Shown here one piece after another: positions 55,820 through 64,000 of a DNA stretch of 64,000 nucleotides. Position 1 is the first letter of the stretch; every line of letters starts with the position of its first letter. The notes beneath the pieces were generated by a model. That model made no database searches, had not been told where the DNA came from, and saw nothing but the letters and a program-made list of their open reading frames with translations. A program made the translations under genes and the position numbers. This DNA comes from Gemmobacter sp. 24YEA27 (GTDB lineage Bacteria > Pseudomonadota > Alphaproteobacteria > Rhodobacterales > Rhodobacteraceae): NCBI RefSeq assembly GCF_030052995.1, contig NZ_JASJPW010000001.1, forward strand, positions 616,501 through 680,500, given 5' to 3'.

Positions 55820-57412
55820 GTGCAGAACGTGATCTCGATCTGGAATGGGCTTGAGTTGCGGCGTAAGCTCATCCTTGCGGGCGCGACAATAGCAGTATTT
55901 CTTGCGGTTCTGGCCCTTTCACGCCTCTCGGGCGGCGGGCCATCGGTTCTGCTTTACGCCGGTCTGGATGGGCGGGCGGCGGGCGAAGTGGTCACCGCGC
56001 TGGATCAGCGCGGCGTCCCTTACGAGGTGCGGGGCGATTCGATCTGGGTCGATTCCGCCAGTCGCGACTCGCTGCGGATGTCGCTGGCCGGAGAAGGTCT
56101 GCCCACGGCGGGCGGCGCCGGATATGAATTGCTGGATACGCTTTCGGGCTTCGGGACCACCGCGCAGATGTTCGATGCCGCCTATTGGCGGGCGAAAGAA
56201 GGCGAACTCGCCCGCACGATTCTGGCTGTTCCGGATGTGCGGGCGGCGCGGGTCCATATTTCTCAGGGTCCGTCAGACCCTTTCCGGCGCGCGGCAACGC
56301 CAACAGCAAGCGTCACGGTGACAACCGCCTCGGGGCGCATATCGGATGATCAGGCGCGGTCCCTGAAACATCTGATCGCCTCGGCGGTCAGCGGGATGAC
56401 GCCGGCTGATGTCCAGGTGATCGACACCACCGGCGGGCTGGTGTCTCCTGCGGAAGACGGCACCAGCGGTTCCGCCAGTGATCGTGCGAAAGAAATCCGC
56501 CAAAGTGTCGAGAGGCTGCTTGCCGCCCGGGTCGGCCCCGGAAAGGCAGTCGTTGAGGTCTCACTGGAGCTGCAGACCGAGCGTGAACAGATCACGGAAA
56601 GGCGTTTCGATCCGGAGGGACGGGTCGCCATTTCAACCGATACCGAAGAGAAAAGCAGTCAGAACAGCGAGCCTGGCGGTGATGTCACCGTCGCGTCCAA
56701 CCTGCCCGAAGGGGATACGGGTGCCGGCGCCGGTGGCCAGTCGCAGACGAATGAGACCCGCGAAAGGGTGAATTACGAGATCTCCGAGACGCAGCGCGAA
56801 CTGTTGCGCGGGCCGGGTGGCATTCGCCGGATGACGGTGGCGGTGTTGATCGACGGCCAGACCGTGACCGCGCCTGACGGGACACAGAGCTGGGAGCCCC
56901 GCAGCGAAAGCGAGCTCTCTGCGCTGCAAGAGCTGGTGACTGCGGCTGCGGGAATCGACACGGCACGTGGTGACAGCCTTACGCTTAAATCCCTTGAATT
57001 TCAGCCGCTTGTGCCCGATGGCACCGAGGCTTCCTCTGGCTTCCTCTCAGGCTTTGGCCCCCTGGATACGATGTCTCTGATCCAGATTGCCGCGCTTACC
57101 ATTGTGGCGCTGATCCTCATGCTCTTCGTGCTGCGTCCGATCCTTGCTTCCGGTCGCGCGGCGACGCTGCCGGCGCCGCCTTTGCCGTTGCAATTGCCCG
57201 GGATGGCGTTGGCTGGCGCAGCGGACGCGGTATTAAACGGGGAAATCGACAATGGGTTCAGCCTGCCTGACCTCCCGATGGTGGATTTCAGCGGCTCTGA
57301 CGCCTTGCAGGAAGACCCGGTGGAACGGCTGCAGCGGCTGATCCGCGAACGTCAGGCGGAATCGATCGAGATCCTGCGCGGCTGGCTTGGCCCGGATGAG
57401 GAGCGCAGCTGA
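55820..57412 (+). CDS. fliF: Flagellar MS-ring protein FliF
   Basis: A 530-aa ring protein. The start is taken as GTG 55820 (VQNVISIWNGLELRRKLIL), with GGAGAG six bases upstream; the frame is also open from 55760. Membrane helices near both ends (ILAGATIAVFLAVLALSRL; LIQIAALTIVALILMLFVL). YscJ/FliF domain: AAYWRAKEGELARTILAVPD, VRAARVHISQGPSDPFRRA. Short C-terminal tail DPVERLQRLIRERQAESIEI for FliG binding. Its stop shares one base with the fliH start. Confidence 0.96.
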   Translation: MQNVISIWNGLELRRKLILAGATIAVFLAVLALSRLSGGGPSVLLYAGLDGRAAGEVVTALDQRGVPYEVRGDSIWVDSASRDSLRMSLAGEGLPTAGGAGYELLDTLSGFGTTAQMFDAAYWRAKEGELARTILAVPDVRAARVHISQGPSDPFRRAATPTASVTVTTASGRISDDQARSLKHLIASAVSGMTPADVQVIDTTGGLVSPAEDGTSGSASDRAKEIRQSVERLLAARVGPGKAVVEVSLELQTEREQITERRFDPEGRVAISTDTEEKSSQNSEPGGDVTVASNLPEGDTGAGAGGQSQTNETRERVNYEISETQRELLRGPGGIRRMTVAVLIDGQTVTAPDGTQSWEPRSESELSALQELVTAAAGIDTARGDSLTLKSLEFQPLVPDGTEASSGFLSGFGPLDTMSLIQIAALTIVALILMLFVLRPILASGRAATLPAPPLPLQLPGMALAGAADAVLNGEIDNGFSLPDLPMVDFSGSDALQEDPVERLQRLIRERQAESIEILRGWLGPDEERS

Positions 57413-58005
57413 TGCCGCTGCCGCAGCTTGAAGTCTTCGAGGCCGGGCGCAGTCCGGGGCGGGACGTGGTCATCACCGACACCGCTTCGGTGGAAGAAAA
57501 CCGTGCCGCCGCCTGGGAACAGGGGTACCGCGCCGGCTGGGACGATTCAGAGGCCGCCCATATGCAGAATGGTAACCGGGTCAGGGCCGAGCTGGAGCAG
57601 AACCTCATGACACTTGACTTCACCTGGCAAGAGGCACGGGCACATATCCTTGGCGCGATGGAGCCGCTGTTGCAAGAGATCGTCAACCGGCTGCTGCCGG
57701 ATCTGGCACGCGAGACGCTCGGCCCGATCCTCGTCGGGCAACTGATGCCAATGGTGGCCGAAACTGCCGAACAACCGGCAAATCTGACCCTGCACCCGGC
57801 CGCCCGCCCGCAGGTTGAGGCGCTTCTTTCGCGCAGGCCGGGCCTGCTTTTCGAGATTTCCGAAGATCCGGGTCTCGGCGAGTCCCAGGTCTTCCTCCGC
57901 CTCGGAGCGCGGGAAGTCAGCATCAATCTGAGCCGTGTCACCGAGAGCATTATCAGATCCGTTCAGGACTTTTTCACCCTGTCGCAGGAGAACCCCGATG
58001 GATGA
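57412..58005 (+). CDS. FliH-like flagellar assembly protein
   Basis: A 197-aa protein with an N-terminal disordered part, a central coil (ENRAAAWEQGYRAGWDDSEA, the 'GxxxG/A' area common in FliH) and a C-terminal domain LLQEIVNRLLPDLARETLGP, PGLLFEISEDPGLGESQVFL. FliH regulates the export ATPase FliI. The family is variable, so the call rests on position between fliF and fliN and on the C-terminal pattern. Confidence 0.75.
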   Translation: MPLPQLEVFEAGRSPGRDVVITDTASVEENRAAAWEQGYRAGWDDSEAAHMQNGNRVRAELEQNLMTLDFTWQEARAHILGAMEPLLQEIVNRLLPDLARETLGPILVGQLMPMVAETAEQPANLTLHPAARPQVEALLSRRPGLLFEISEDPGLGESQVFLRLGAREVSINLSRVTESIIRSVQDFFTLSQENPDG

Positions 58006-58267
58006 ACCCGCAAGCTCCAGCCCCTTTGCCCAGGTGCCGATCGAGATCACCATCTCGGTTGGTCGCGCCCGCCCCAGGGTGCAGGAGCTGCTGCGTCTGG
58101 GTAAGGATACCGTCCTGCCACTGGATCGCCGCGTGGATGATCCGGTCGAACTTTATGTCGGTGACCGGCTGATCGCACGGGGTGAGCTGACCGAGCTGGA
58201 GGGCGACAAAGCCGGGCAGCTTGCCGTCCGCCTGACCGAGGTCGCCAATCTCAAGAGCGGATTGTGA
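57998..58267 (+). CDS. fliN: Flagellar motor switch protein FliN
   Basis: An 89-aa C-ring protein with the SpoA domain: VPIEITISVGRARPRVQELL, LGKDTVLPLDRRVDDPVELY, VGDRLIARGELTELEGDKAG. Overlaps fliH by 8 nt and fliP by 4 nt. No fliM or fliG is present next to it, which is unusual for operons with fliN. Confidence 0.93.
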   Translation: MDEPASSSPFAQVPIEITISVGRARPRVQELLRLGKDTVLPLDRRVDDPVELYVGDRLIARGELTELEGDKAGQLAVRLTEVANLKSGL

Positions 58268-59019
58268 CCGTTTTTTGCCCTGTCCCCGCGTGGAAATGCG
58301 CAGCCCTGATCACTGCCGTTCTGGTGGTTTTCCTGGTCTCGGCCCCGCCGGCGCTGGCCCAAGGGATCACCCTGGACCTGGGCGGAGAAGAAACTCTGGC
58401 CGCGCGGTCGGTGCAGCTTTTGCTGATGATCACCGTGTTGTCGGTCCTGCCGGGTCTGGCGATCATGGTGACCTGCTTTCCCTTCATCGTGACTGTCCTG
58501 TCTATTCTGCGCCAGGGCCTCGGGCTTCAGCAGGCCCCGCCCAATATGCTGATCATCACGCTTGCGATGTTCCTGACCTGGTTCGTGATGGACCCGGTCT
58601 TTACCGAGGCCTGGGCGCGCGGCATCGGCCCCTTCACGCGCAATGAAATCGACCTTCCCACCGCCTTTGCCGGGGCCTCGGAGCCGTTCCGTCACTTCAT
58701 GGCGGCGCGGATGGACCCGGAGACATTCGCCCGCCTCGACGCATTGCGGCCGCGCGCGCCTGGCGCGATCGTCGAGGCGCCGCTGTCGGTGCTGGTTCCT
58801 TCCTTCCTGCTGTCGGAAATCCAGCGCGCTTTTGAGATCGGCTTCCTGATCTTCCTGCCCTTCCTGATCATCGATCTCGTGGTGGCGGCGATCCTGATGT
58901 CGATGGGGATGATGATGGTGCCCCCGGCCGTGGTCTCGCTGCCGTTCAAACTGGCCTTCTTCGTAGTGGCGGATGGCTGGAGCCTGCTCGCCGCCGCCCT
59001 TGTCCGAAGTTATACATAA
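58264..59019 (+). CDS. fliP: Flagellar export gate protein FliP
   Basis: A 251-aa export-gate protein. GTG start overlapping the fliN stop (GTGA). Signal-like helix ITAVLVVFLVSAPPALAQ, then FliP core TCFPFIVTVLSILRQGLGLQ with PPNMLIITLAMFLTWFVMDP, and the signature LVPSFLLSEIQRAFEIGFLI, MMMVPPAVVSLPFKLAFFVV. The length is normal. Confidence 0.96.
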   Translation: MTVFCPVPAWKCAALITAVLVVFLVSAPPALAQGITLDLGGEETLAARSVQLLLMITVLSVLPGLAIMVTCFPFIVTVLSILRQGLGLQQAPPNMLIITLAMFLTWFVMDPVFTEAWARGIGPFTRNEIDLPTAFAGASEPFRHFMAARMDPETFARLDALRPRAPGAIVEAPLSVLVPSFLLSEIQRAFEIGFLIFLPFLIIDLVVAAILMSMGMMMVPPAVVSLPFKLAFFVVADGWSLLAAALVRSYT

Positions 59020-59083
59020 TGAAAGCAGCCCTTGCCTGGCCCGCACAGCTGTGGCCTCTTCCCGAAAAACCAGGAGGTCTGTG

Positions 59084-60046
59084 ATGCCGTTCAACCAACC
59101 GCTCGGCGGCAATGAGATGCCGCGCTTCGGCGGGCCGGTCACCTTCATGCGCTTGCCCGCAGCGCCATCCGCCGAGGGGCTGGATGTCGCATTTTGCGGC
59201 ATTCCGATGGATATCGGCACATCGAACCGCCCCGGCACAAGGCTGGGGCCGCGGCAGATCCGCGATGAAAGCCGGATGCTCAGGCCCTTTAACATGGCGA
59301 CCGGCGCCGCGCCCTTTGACCATCTGCAATGCGCCGATATCGGAGATGTGCCGATCAACACCTTTGATCTGAAGAAATCCGTCGGTATTATCGAGGCGCA
59401 TTATGATCAGATCCTCGCCGCCAGTGCGCTGCCACTGACGATGGGGGGCGATCACACGCTGACCTGGCCGATCCTGCGTGCGATCCGCAAAAAACACGGG
59501 CCCGTGGCGCTGATCCATGTCGATGCCCATGCCGATATCAATGACACGATGTTCGGCGAAAAGGTCGCGCATGGCTGCCCGTTCCGCCGCGCGTTTGAGG
59601 ATGGCTGTCTGCAAAATGACAAGGTCTTCCAGATCGGGCTGCGCGGCACCGGCTATAGTCCCGATGATTTCGACTGGGGTCGCAAGAACGGCTGGACGGT
59701 GATCCATGCCGAGGAATGCTGGCACAAATCGCTGAAACCGCTGATGGCAGAGATCCGGGCGCAGATCGGCGATACGCCGGTGTACCTGTCTTACGACATC
59801 GACAGTCTGGACCCCGCCTTCGCGCCAGGCACCGGCACGGTAGAGCCGGGCGGGCTCACGATCTGGCAAGGGCTGGAGATCGTGCGCGGCTGTGCCGGGC
59901 TGAACCTCGTCGGCGGTGATCTGGTCGAGGTCTCGCCGCCCTATGACCCTTCAGGCAATACCGCGCTGATCGGGGCAAACCTGCTTTACGAGATGCTCTG
60001 CGTGCTGCCCGGCGTGCCGCAAAACCCGCCGAAAGCGCTGCGTTAG
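59084..60046 (+). CDS. Agmatinase-family ureohydrolase
   Basis: A 320-aa Mn-dependent ureohydrolase. Binuclear metal motifs: MGGDHTLTWP, HVDAHADINDTM and LSYDIDSLDPAFAPGTGT, with EPGGLTIWQGLEIVRG. It most likely turns agmatine into putrescine plus urea; guanidinobutyrate or guanidinopropionate are other possible substrates of the family. Putrescine would feed the carboxy-polyamine genes at 34523-36902. 64 nt downstream of fliP; the start at 59084 follows family length. Confidence 0.88.
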   Translation: MPFNQPLGGNEMPRFGGPVTFMRLPAAPSAEGLDVAFCGIPMDIGTSNRPGTRLGPRQIRDESRMLRPFNMATGAAPFDHLQCADIGDVPINTFDLKKSVGIIEAHYDQILAASALPLTMGGDHTLTWPILRAIRKKHGPVALIHVDAHADINDTMFGEKVAHGCPFRRAFEDGCLQNDKVFQIGLRGTGYSPDDFDWGRKNGWTVIHAEECWHKSLKPLMAEIRAQIGDTPVYLSYDIDSLDPAFAPGTGTVEPGGLTIWQGLEIVRGCAGLNLVGGDLVEVSPPYDPSGNTALIGANLLYEMLCVLPGVPQNPPKALR

Positions 60047-60051
60047 AGACG

Positions 60052-60081
60052 AAAAAGCCCGCGCCGGATCAGGGCGCGGGC
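60052..60081 (-). terminator. Rho-independent terminator (minus strand)
   Basis: Stem GCCCGCGCC / GGCGCGGGC around a short loop; on the minus strand it is followed by TTTTT (60052-60056). Ends the type I secretion operon after the HlyD gene, and lies 10 nt beyond the ureohydrolase stop. Confidence 0.88.
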
Positions 60082-60100
60082 CAGTCACAGTGCCGGGTCC

Positions 60101-61279
60101 TCAGCGCTCGCGCAGGGCCTCGTTGGATTTGTAAAGCGGCTTCAGCAGATAGGTCATCACCGTCTTCGCGCCGGTTTCCAGCTCGACACTCGCCTGCATT
60201 CCGGGGCGGATCTCGAGATCCTTCTGCCGCTCGGTTAGCTGCGCCATATCGACTTTCAGCGTCACGATGTAATGCGGATCCCCATCTGCCGACCGTGACC
60301 GTTCGTCGATGAAAGTGTCGGCCGAGACAAAGGTGACCTCGCCCTTCAGCGAGCCATAGATCGTGTAATCATAGGCCGAGAGCTTGATCACCGCCGTCTG
60401 CCCCTCGCGCACCGAGGCGATGTCGCGCGGCTTTACCTTGGCGTCGATATACAGCTCTTCATCCAGCGGGATGATCTGCAGGATCTCTTCACCCGGGCGT
60501 ACAACACCACCGATTGTGGTGATGCCGATCTTGTTCACCACACCTCGCATGGGCGAGACCAGAGTGGTGCGGCCCAGCTGATCCTGCGCCACTTTCAGCT
60601 TCTGCTCCAGCGTCGCCACTTCGGCCAGGGTATCGGCATATTCCCGGGCGCGTTCCAGTTCCGTCTTGGTTACAGTGTCGGACAGCTGGTTCTCGGCATC
60701 GCGATGCGCCTTCTTGGCCCGCGTCACCTCGATGGCGGGCGCAACCTCCTGGGCCAGCATCCTCTCCATGATATCCAGCTCGCGTTTCGCCTGTTCAAGG
60801 ATCGCCTCTGCACCTTCTTTGCGGGCGGTGAAATCGTCGATCCGCGCCTTCAGCAGTGAGGATTCCGAAGCGAAAATATCGGGCACCCGCGCCGCGAGGT
60901 CTTCGGATACAGTAAAGGTGATCTCACCGCGCATCTCGGCTTCGATCCGGGCGCGGCGGATCGACAGACCCGCCAGCTGATCGGTGTAATCATCCACCGC
61001 CGCGTGATATTGCGTCGATTGCAACCGGCCGAGCAATTCTCCCGGCTCGACCACATCGCCTTCGGCGACGTTCAGCTCGGCCAGGATGCCGCCTTCCAGG
61101 TTCTGGATGATCTGCGGCCGCGACGAGGACACGACTGTGCCCTCGGCGCTGACGATCTCGTCCAGCCAGGCGAAGGCCGACCACATGACAAAGACCGCGA
61201 TCACCGCGCCGATGGCCCAGATCACCATCGACGGGCTTTTCGAACGGCTCTCGAATTCGTCAGACCAAACTGCCGTCAT
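60101..61279 (-). CDS. HlyD-family type I secretion periplasmic adaptor
   Basis: A 392-aa membrane fusion protein: short cytoplasmic N-terminus, one helix (WAIGAVIAVFVMWSAFAWLD), a lipoyl/barrel part (GTVVSSSRPQIIQNLEGGIL), a long coiled coil (LEQAKRELDIMERMLAQEVA; ELERAREYADTLAEVATLEQ) and the second barrel half (TTLVSPMRGVVNKIGITTIG; VKPRDIASVREGQTAVIKL). The coiled coil docks to the TolC protein at 63499. Overlaps the ABC transporter gene by ATGA. Confidence 0.93.
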   Translation of the reverse strand: MTAVWSDEFESRSKSPSMVIWAIGAVIAVFVMWSAFAWLDEIVSAEGTVVSSSRPQIIQNLEGGILAELNVAEGDVVEPGELLGRLQSTQYHAAVDDYTDQLAGLSIRRARIEAEMRGEITFTVSEDLAARVPDIFASESSLLKARIDDFTARKEGAEAILEQAKRELDIMERMLAQEVAPAIEVTRAKKAHRDAENQLSDTVTKTELERAREYADTLAEVATLEQKLKVAQDQLGRTTLVSPMRGVVNKIGITTIGGVVRPGEEILQIIPLDEELYIDAKVKPRDIASVREGQTAVIKLSAYDYTIYGSLKGEVTFVSADTFIDERSRSADGDPHYIVTLKVDMAQLTERQKDLEIRPGMQASVELETGAKTVMTYLLKPLYKSNEALRER

Positions 61280-63502
61280 GCGCCCGCTCCTGCCAGTTTC
61301 ACGCCCTGGGCTTTCGCCAGATGCGCCAGCACCGCCTCTTTCGGTCCGTCCACCGCCAGCTTGCCGTTTTGCAGGATCAGCGTGCGTTCGGTCAGTTGCA
61401 GGATCGGCACACGGTGGGTCGCGACCACCGCCGTGCGGCCCTTGAGCCAGCCGCCCAGACGGCTGACCAGCGTGGTTTCCAGCGTCTGATCCAGCGCGGC
61501 GGTCGGCTCGTCCAGCAGCACGATCTGCGGGTCCTGGAGCCAGAGCCGCGCCCAGCCGATCGACTGGCGCTGGCCCACGGAAAGCCCCTCGCCCAGCTCG
61601 CGGACCTCAAGATCGAGACCGCGCGGATGATTGCGGACAAACGGCCCGAGGCCTGCAAAATCCAGCGCCTGCAGCAACCGGTCGTCGTCGCGCTCCAGCT
61701 GGTTCATGTTGAGATTGTCGCGGATGGTGCCCTGGATCAGCCGCACCTCCTGGCCGAGATAGCCGATGCCGCGGCGCAGGTCGCGCGGATGGATCTGGTT
61801 CAGGTCGATCCCGTCCACCAGCACCCGCCCTTGCCCGGCTCGTAAAGCCCGGCCAAAAGCCGCAGCAACGTCGATTTCCCCGAGCCGTTCGAGCCCAGAA
61901 CCGCAACATGCTGCCCCTGCGGAATGGAGAGGCCGTTGATCTCGACCACCGGCGCGCTTTGCTCGTCATAGCGGAATTCGAGGTTCCGGAGCTCGAAACT
62001 GCCGGCCATACGGTCGCGGCGCAGATATCGGCGGCCCTCTTCTTCGGCCTGACGCGATTCAGCCACCTGCTCCAGCGCTTTCAGCGAGATTTTCACCTGG
62101 CTCCAGCGCGCCATCATGGTCGAGACCTGCGACAGCGGGCCGAGGGTGCGGCCGGTCAGGATGCCGGTCGCAATGATGGTGCCGACGGTGAACTGGCCGG
62201 CAAAGACCAGGTAGGTGCCGGCAATCACGGTGGCGACATAGGTGATTTGCTGCACCGCCTGCGACCAGGTGGACAAAAAGGTCGTCAGCTTGCGCTGTTC
62301 GGCGCTTTGCACGGCATTGACCGCGACCAGCTCTGACCAGATGCGGTTGACCCGGTCCTCGCCGCGCTGCGTGGTCAGGGTTTCATGCTCGAACACCGCC
62401 TCATAAAGCAGTTTCGCCTGTTTGATCGAGGCGCCCTGGGTCTCGCCAGCCAGCCGCACCATCTTTTTGCGCATCAGGAAGCCGGGCAGCACCATCAGGA
62501 TGCCGCCGATGACCAGGAGCCAGACCAGATTGCCGGCAATGGTCGCCACAAGTGCCAGGAACAGCAGAAGGAAGGGCAGATCAGCCAGGGTGCCAACCGT
62601 GGCAGAGGTGAAAAACTCGCGCACCGAGCCGAATTCCCGCATCGCGGCAAAGACTTCGGAGGGTTTGCGCTCTCCGGGGCCCATTTTCATGCCGAGGAGC
62701 TTTTTCATCAGCCGCTTCTGCACGGCGATTTCGACCTTGCGGCCGGTATTGTCCATCAAAAGCGCGCGGGCGATTTTCAGCGTGGCCTCAAGGCAGACTG
62801 CCAGAAGCACACCGATCCCAGCACCCAGAGCGTGGGCTGCGACTGATAGGGGATGACGCGGTCATAGATCTGCATCGAGAAAAGCGAGATCGCGACGGCA
62901 AGGACATTCGCCACCATCGACGCGGCCGAGACTTCGCCGAAGGGACGGCGGAAATGACGGAACTCGCCCCAGAACCAATGCGGCTTTGCCTTGACCTCGA
63001 TATGGCGGGCTTCCAGCTCGCTCAGCGGTGCGCGCGCCTGCAGGATTCGGCCTGCATAGAGACTGTTCAGGTCGGAAAGCAGCAATTCCGCACGGTTGTC
63101 ATGCGCGGTCTTGTCGTAGATCGTGGCGCCCTCGCCATCGACGCCCAGCACCAGAACGACCTGGCCATTGGTGGTCTCGGCCAGAGCCGGGTAGCCGTCG
63201 ACCGGCAGTTGAACCGAGCGCAGGATGCGCGTCGAAAGACCGCCCTGTGTCAGGGCCTGAGCCATCTCATCCAGCCCCGGCGCCGCGCCCGTGGCATCGG
63301 AAGCGCTCTGGATCCGTTCCAGCAGGTCAGGCACCGACAATTCGGACCCGATCAGCCCGGCATAGACCGAGGCCAGCGTGGCCCGGTTCTTTGCCCGGTT
63401 GGTAAAGCGCTGGCTTGCCGGCCTGGCGGCGATGACCGGGCGGGCGCCCGCTGCCACCTGACCCGCATTCATTTCGAAAGCGATCACCCGATTATCGGTC
63501 AC
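61276..63502 (-). CDS. Type I secretion ABC transporter, LapB-like, two probable frameshifts
   Basis: An ABC exporter of a large RTX-type protein. Start at 63502 (MTDNRVIAFEMNAGQ). An N-terminal C39-like domain without a catalytic Cys (LLERIQSASDATGAAPGLDE region), six membrane helices, then a nucleotide-binding domain: Walker A GSNGSGKSTLLRL, signature LSVGQRQSIGWARL, Walker B IVLLDEPTAALD and H-loop VATHRV. The frame breaks at the C-run 62817-62819 and at 61824-61826 (CCC). One added base at each gives one 742-aa protein, the size of LapB. An intact gene with homopolymer errors is most likely. Confidence 0.9.
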
Positions 63503-64000
63503 ATTGCGCCTCCATCTACCAGAACTCCGCGCATCAGCGCGATATCCAGCCGCGCGAGCGCGATCTGGTATTTCAGCGAAGCGTGGTCCCGCTTCATCGA
63601 GGTCAGGGTCTCGAACTGGCCGGTCAGCTCGATCAGGCTGCGGCGGCCGGCTTTATACTGTTCGGTATAAAGACCCATATTGCCTTCCATCTGGGCAATC
63701 ACCGCGCCATCGGCCTGCTCGCGCAGCGCCAGCATGTTGATCTCCTGGGTCAGCGAGACGATCTTGCGATTAGCCTCGCGGTCGGCCTCGTCAACCTTGC
63801 GCCGCGTCACTTCGATCGCTTCGTCCAGCGAGGCCAGATTGTCGGCACGACCAAAGCCAAGAATGTCACCACTCAACGACAACCCGCCGTCGATGCCGCC
63901 ATCCTTGCCGACCGATGCCCCGGCCCCGATCCCTGCGAGCAGCCCCGATTTCGCCACGGCGACCTCGGCCAGGGTCCGCGCGGCCTCGCCTTTGGCATAG
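63499..64000 (-). CDS. TolC-family outer membrane protein, C-terminal part (runs off the window)
   Basis: The frame is open to the right edge, so the N-terminus lies outside. The visible 166 residues have the TolC tail pattern: long helices (LDEAIEVTRRKVDEADREAN) and YTEQYKAGRRSLIELTGQFE, the repeated 'Y-x-x-G-x-x-x-L/x-x-L' block, before a short end. Overlaps the ABC gene by 4 nt. It forms the outer-membrane channel of the type I system with the HlyD and ABC genes. Confidence 0.9.
   Translation of the reverse strand, partial: YAKGEAARTLAEVAVAKSGLLAGIGAGASVGKDGGIDGGLSLSGDILGFGRADNLASLDEAIEVTRRKVDEADREANRKIVSLTQEINMLALREQADGAVIAQMEGNMGLYTEQYKAGRRSLIELTGQFETLTSMKRDHASLKYQIALARLDIALMRGVLVDGGAM

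Overview
The window is about 64 kb of GC-rich alphaproteobacterial chromosome, most likely from the Rhodobacteraceae (Rhodobacter/Gemmobacter/Paracoccus-like). The support is the gene order mutM, enoyl-CoA hydratase, rpsT, dnaA, dnaN, recF, gyrB, flagellar genes with the alphaproteobacterial regulators FlaF and FlbT, a CtrA-type motif in a flagellar promoter, and a BcsN-type cellulose operon. The species cannot be named from the sequence alone.

Layout. 1-375: the tail of a TadG-like membrane protein. 538-614: tRNA-Pro(CGG), followed by about 900 bp of decayed DNA that includes a SoxR/MerR fragment. 1530-9530 (minus): cellulose operon bcsN-bcsA-bcsB-bcsZ-TPR protein. 9758-10951 (plus): a 78-aa helical protein coupled to a GAF-GGDEF diguanylate cyclase. 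10958-12860 (minus): a TbpB-like surface lipoprotein coupled to a Slam-like outer-membrane barrel. 12861-15092: decayed DNA, a transposase remnant and an IS5-family element inserted in the 3' end of a flagellar-cluster DUF1217 gene. 15007-21776: flagellin block (DUF1217, flbT, flaF, flagellin, FlgN-like, FlgJ-like) and divergent fliK-flgD. 21781-34463: ubiB, ubiE, mutM, enoyl-CoA hydratase, rpsT, dnaA, dnaN, recF, VOC protein, LysE exporter, gyrB. 34523-39762: carboxynorspermidine polyamine genes, an alpha/beta hydrolase, a membrane-tethered winged-helix protein, and small envelope proteins. 40053-40250: a candidate small RNA on the minus strand. 40533-45994: sensor kinase and response regulator fused into an operon with 5-oxoprolinase genes pxpABC. 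45970-59019: second flagellar block (fliJ-like, flhB, fliR, flhA, lytic transglycosylase, a secreted 747-aa protein, motA, motE, DUF6468-like, fliL, then fliF, fliH, fliN, fliP). 59084-60046: agmatinase-family ureohydrolase. 60101-64000: type I secretion system (HlyD, LapB-like ABC transporter, TolC, the last running off the window).

The themes are surface life and motility: cellulose, c-di-GMP, a type I exporter of the large-adhesin kind, polyamines and a lateral/polar flagellum, set beside the chromosome-replication genes.

A caution for the reader: bcsB (two sites), flhB, the ABC transporter (two sites), the diguanylate cyclase, the 169-aa envelope protein and the first fragment are each broken by what looks like a single missing base, nearly always in a G/C run. 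Restoring one base per site gives a full-length protein each time. This looks more like systematic base-calling error than seven dead genes, and these entries are annotated as one gene with a probable frameshift.
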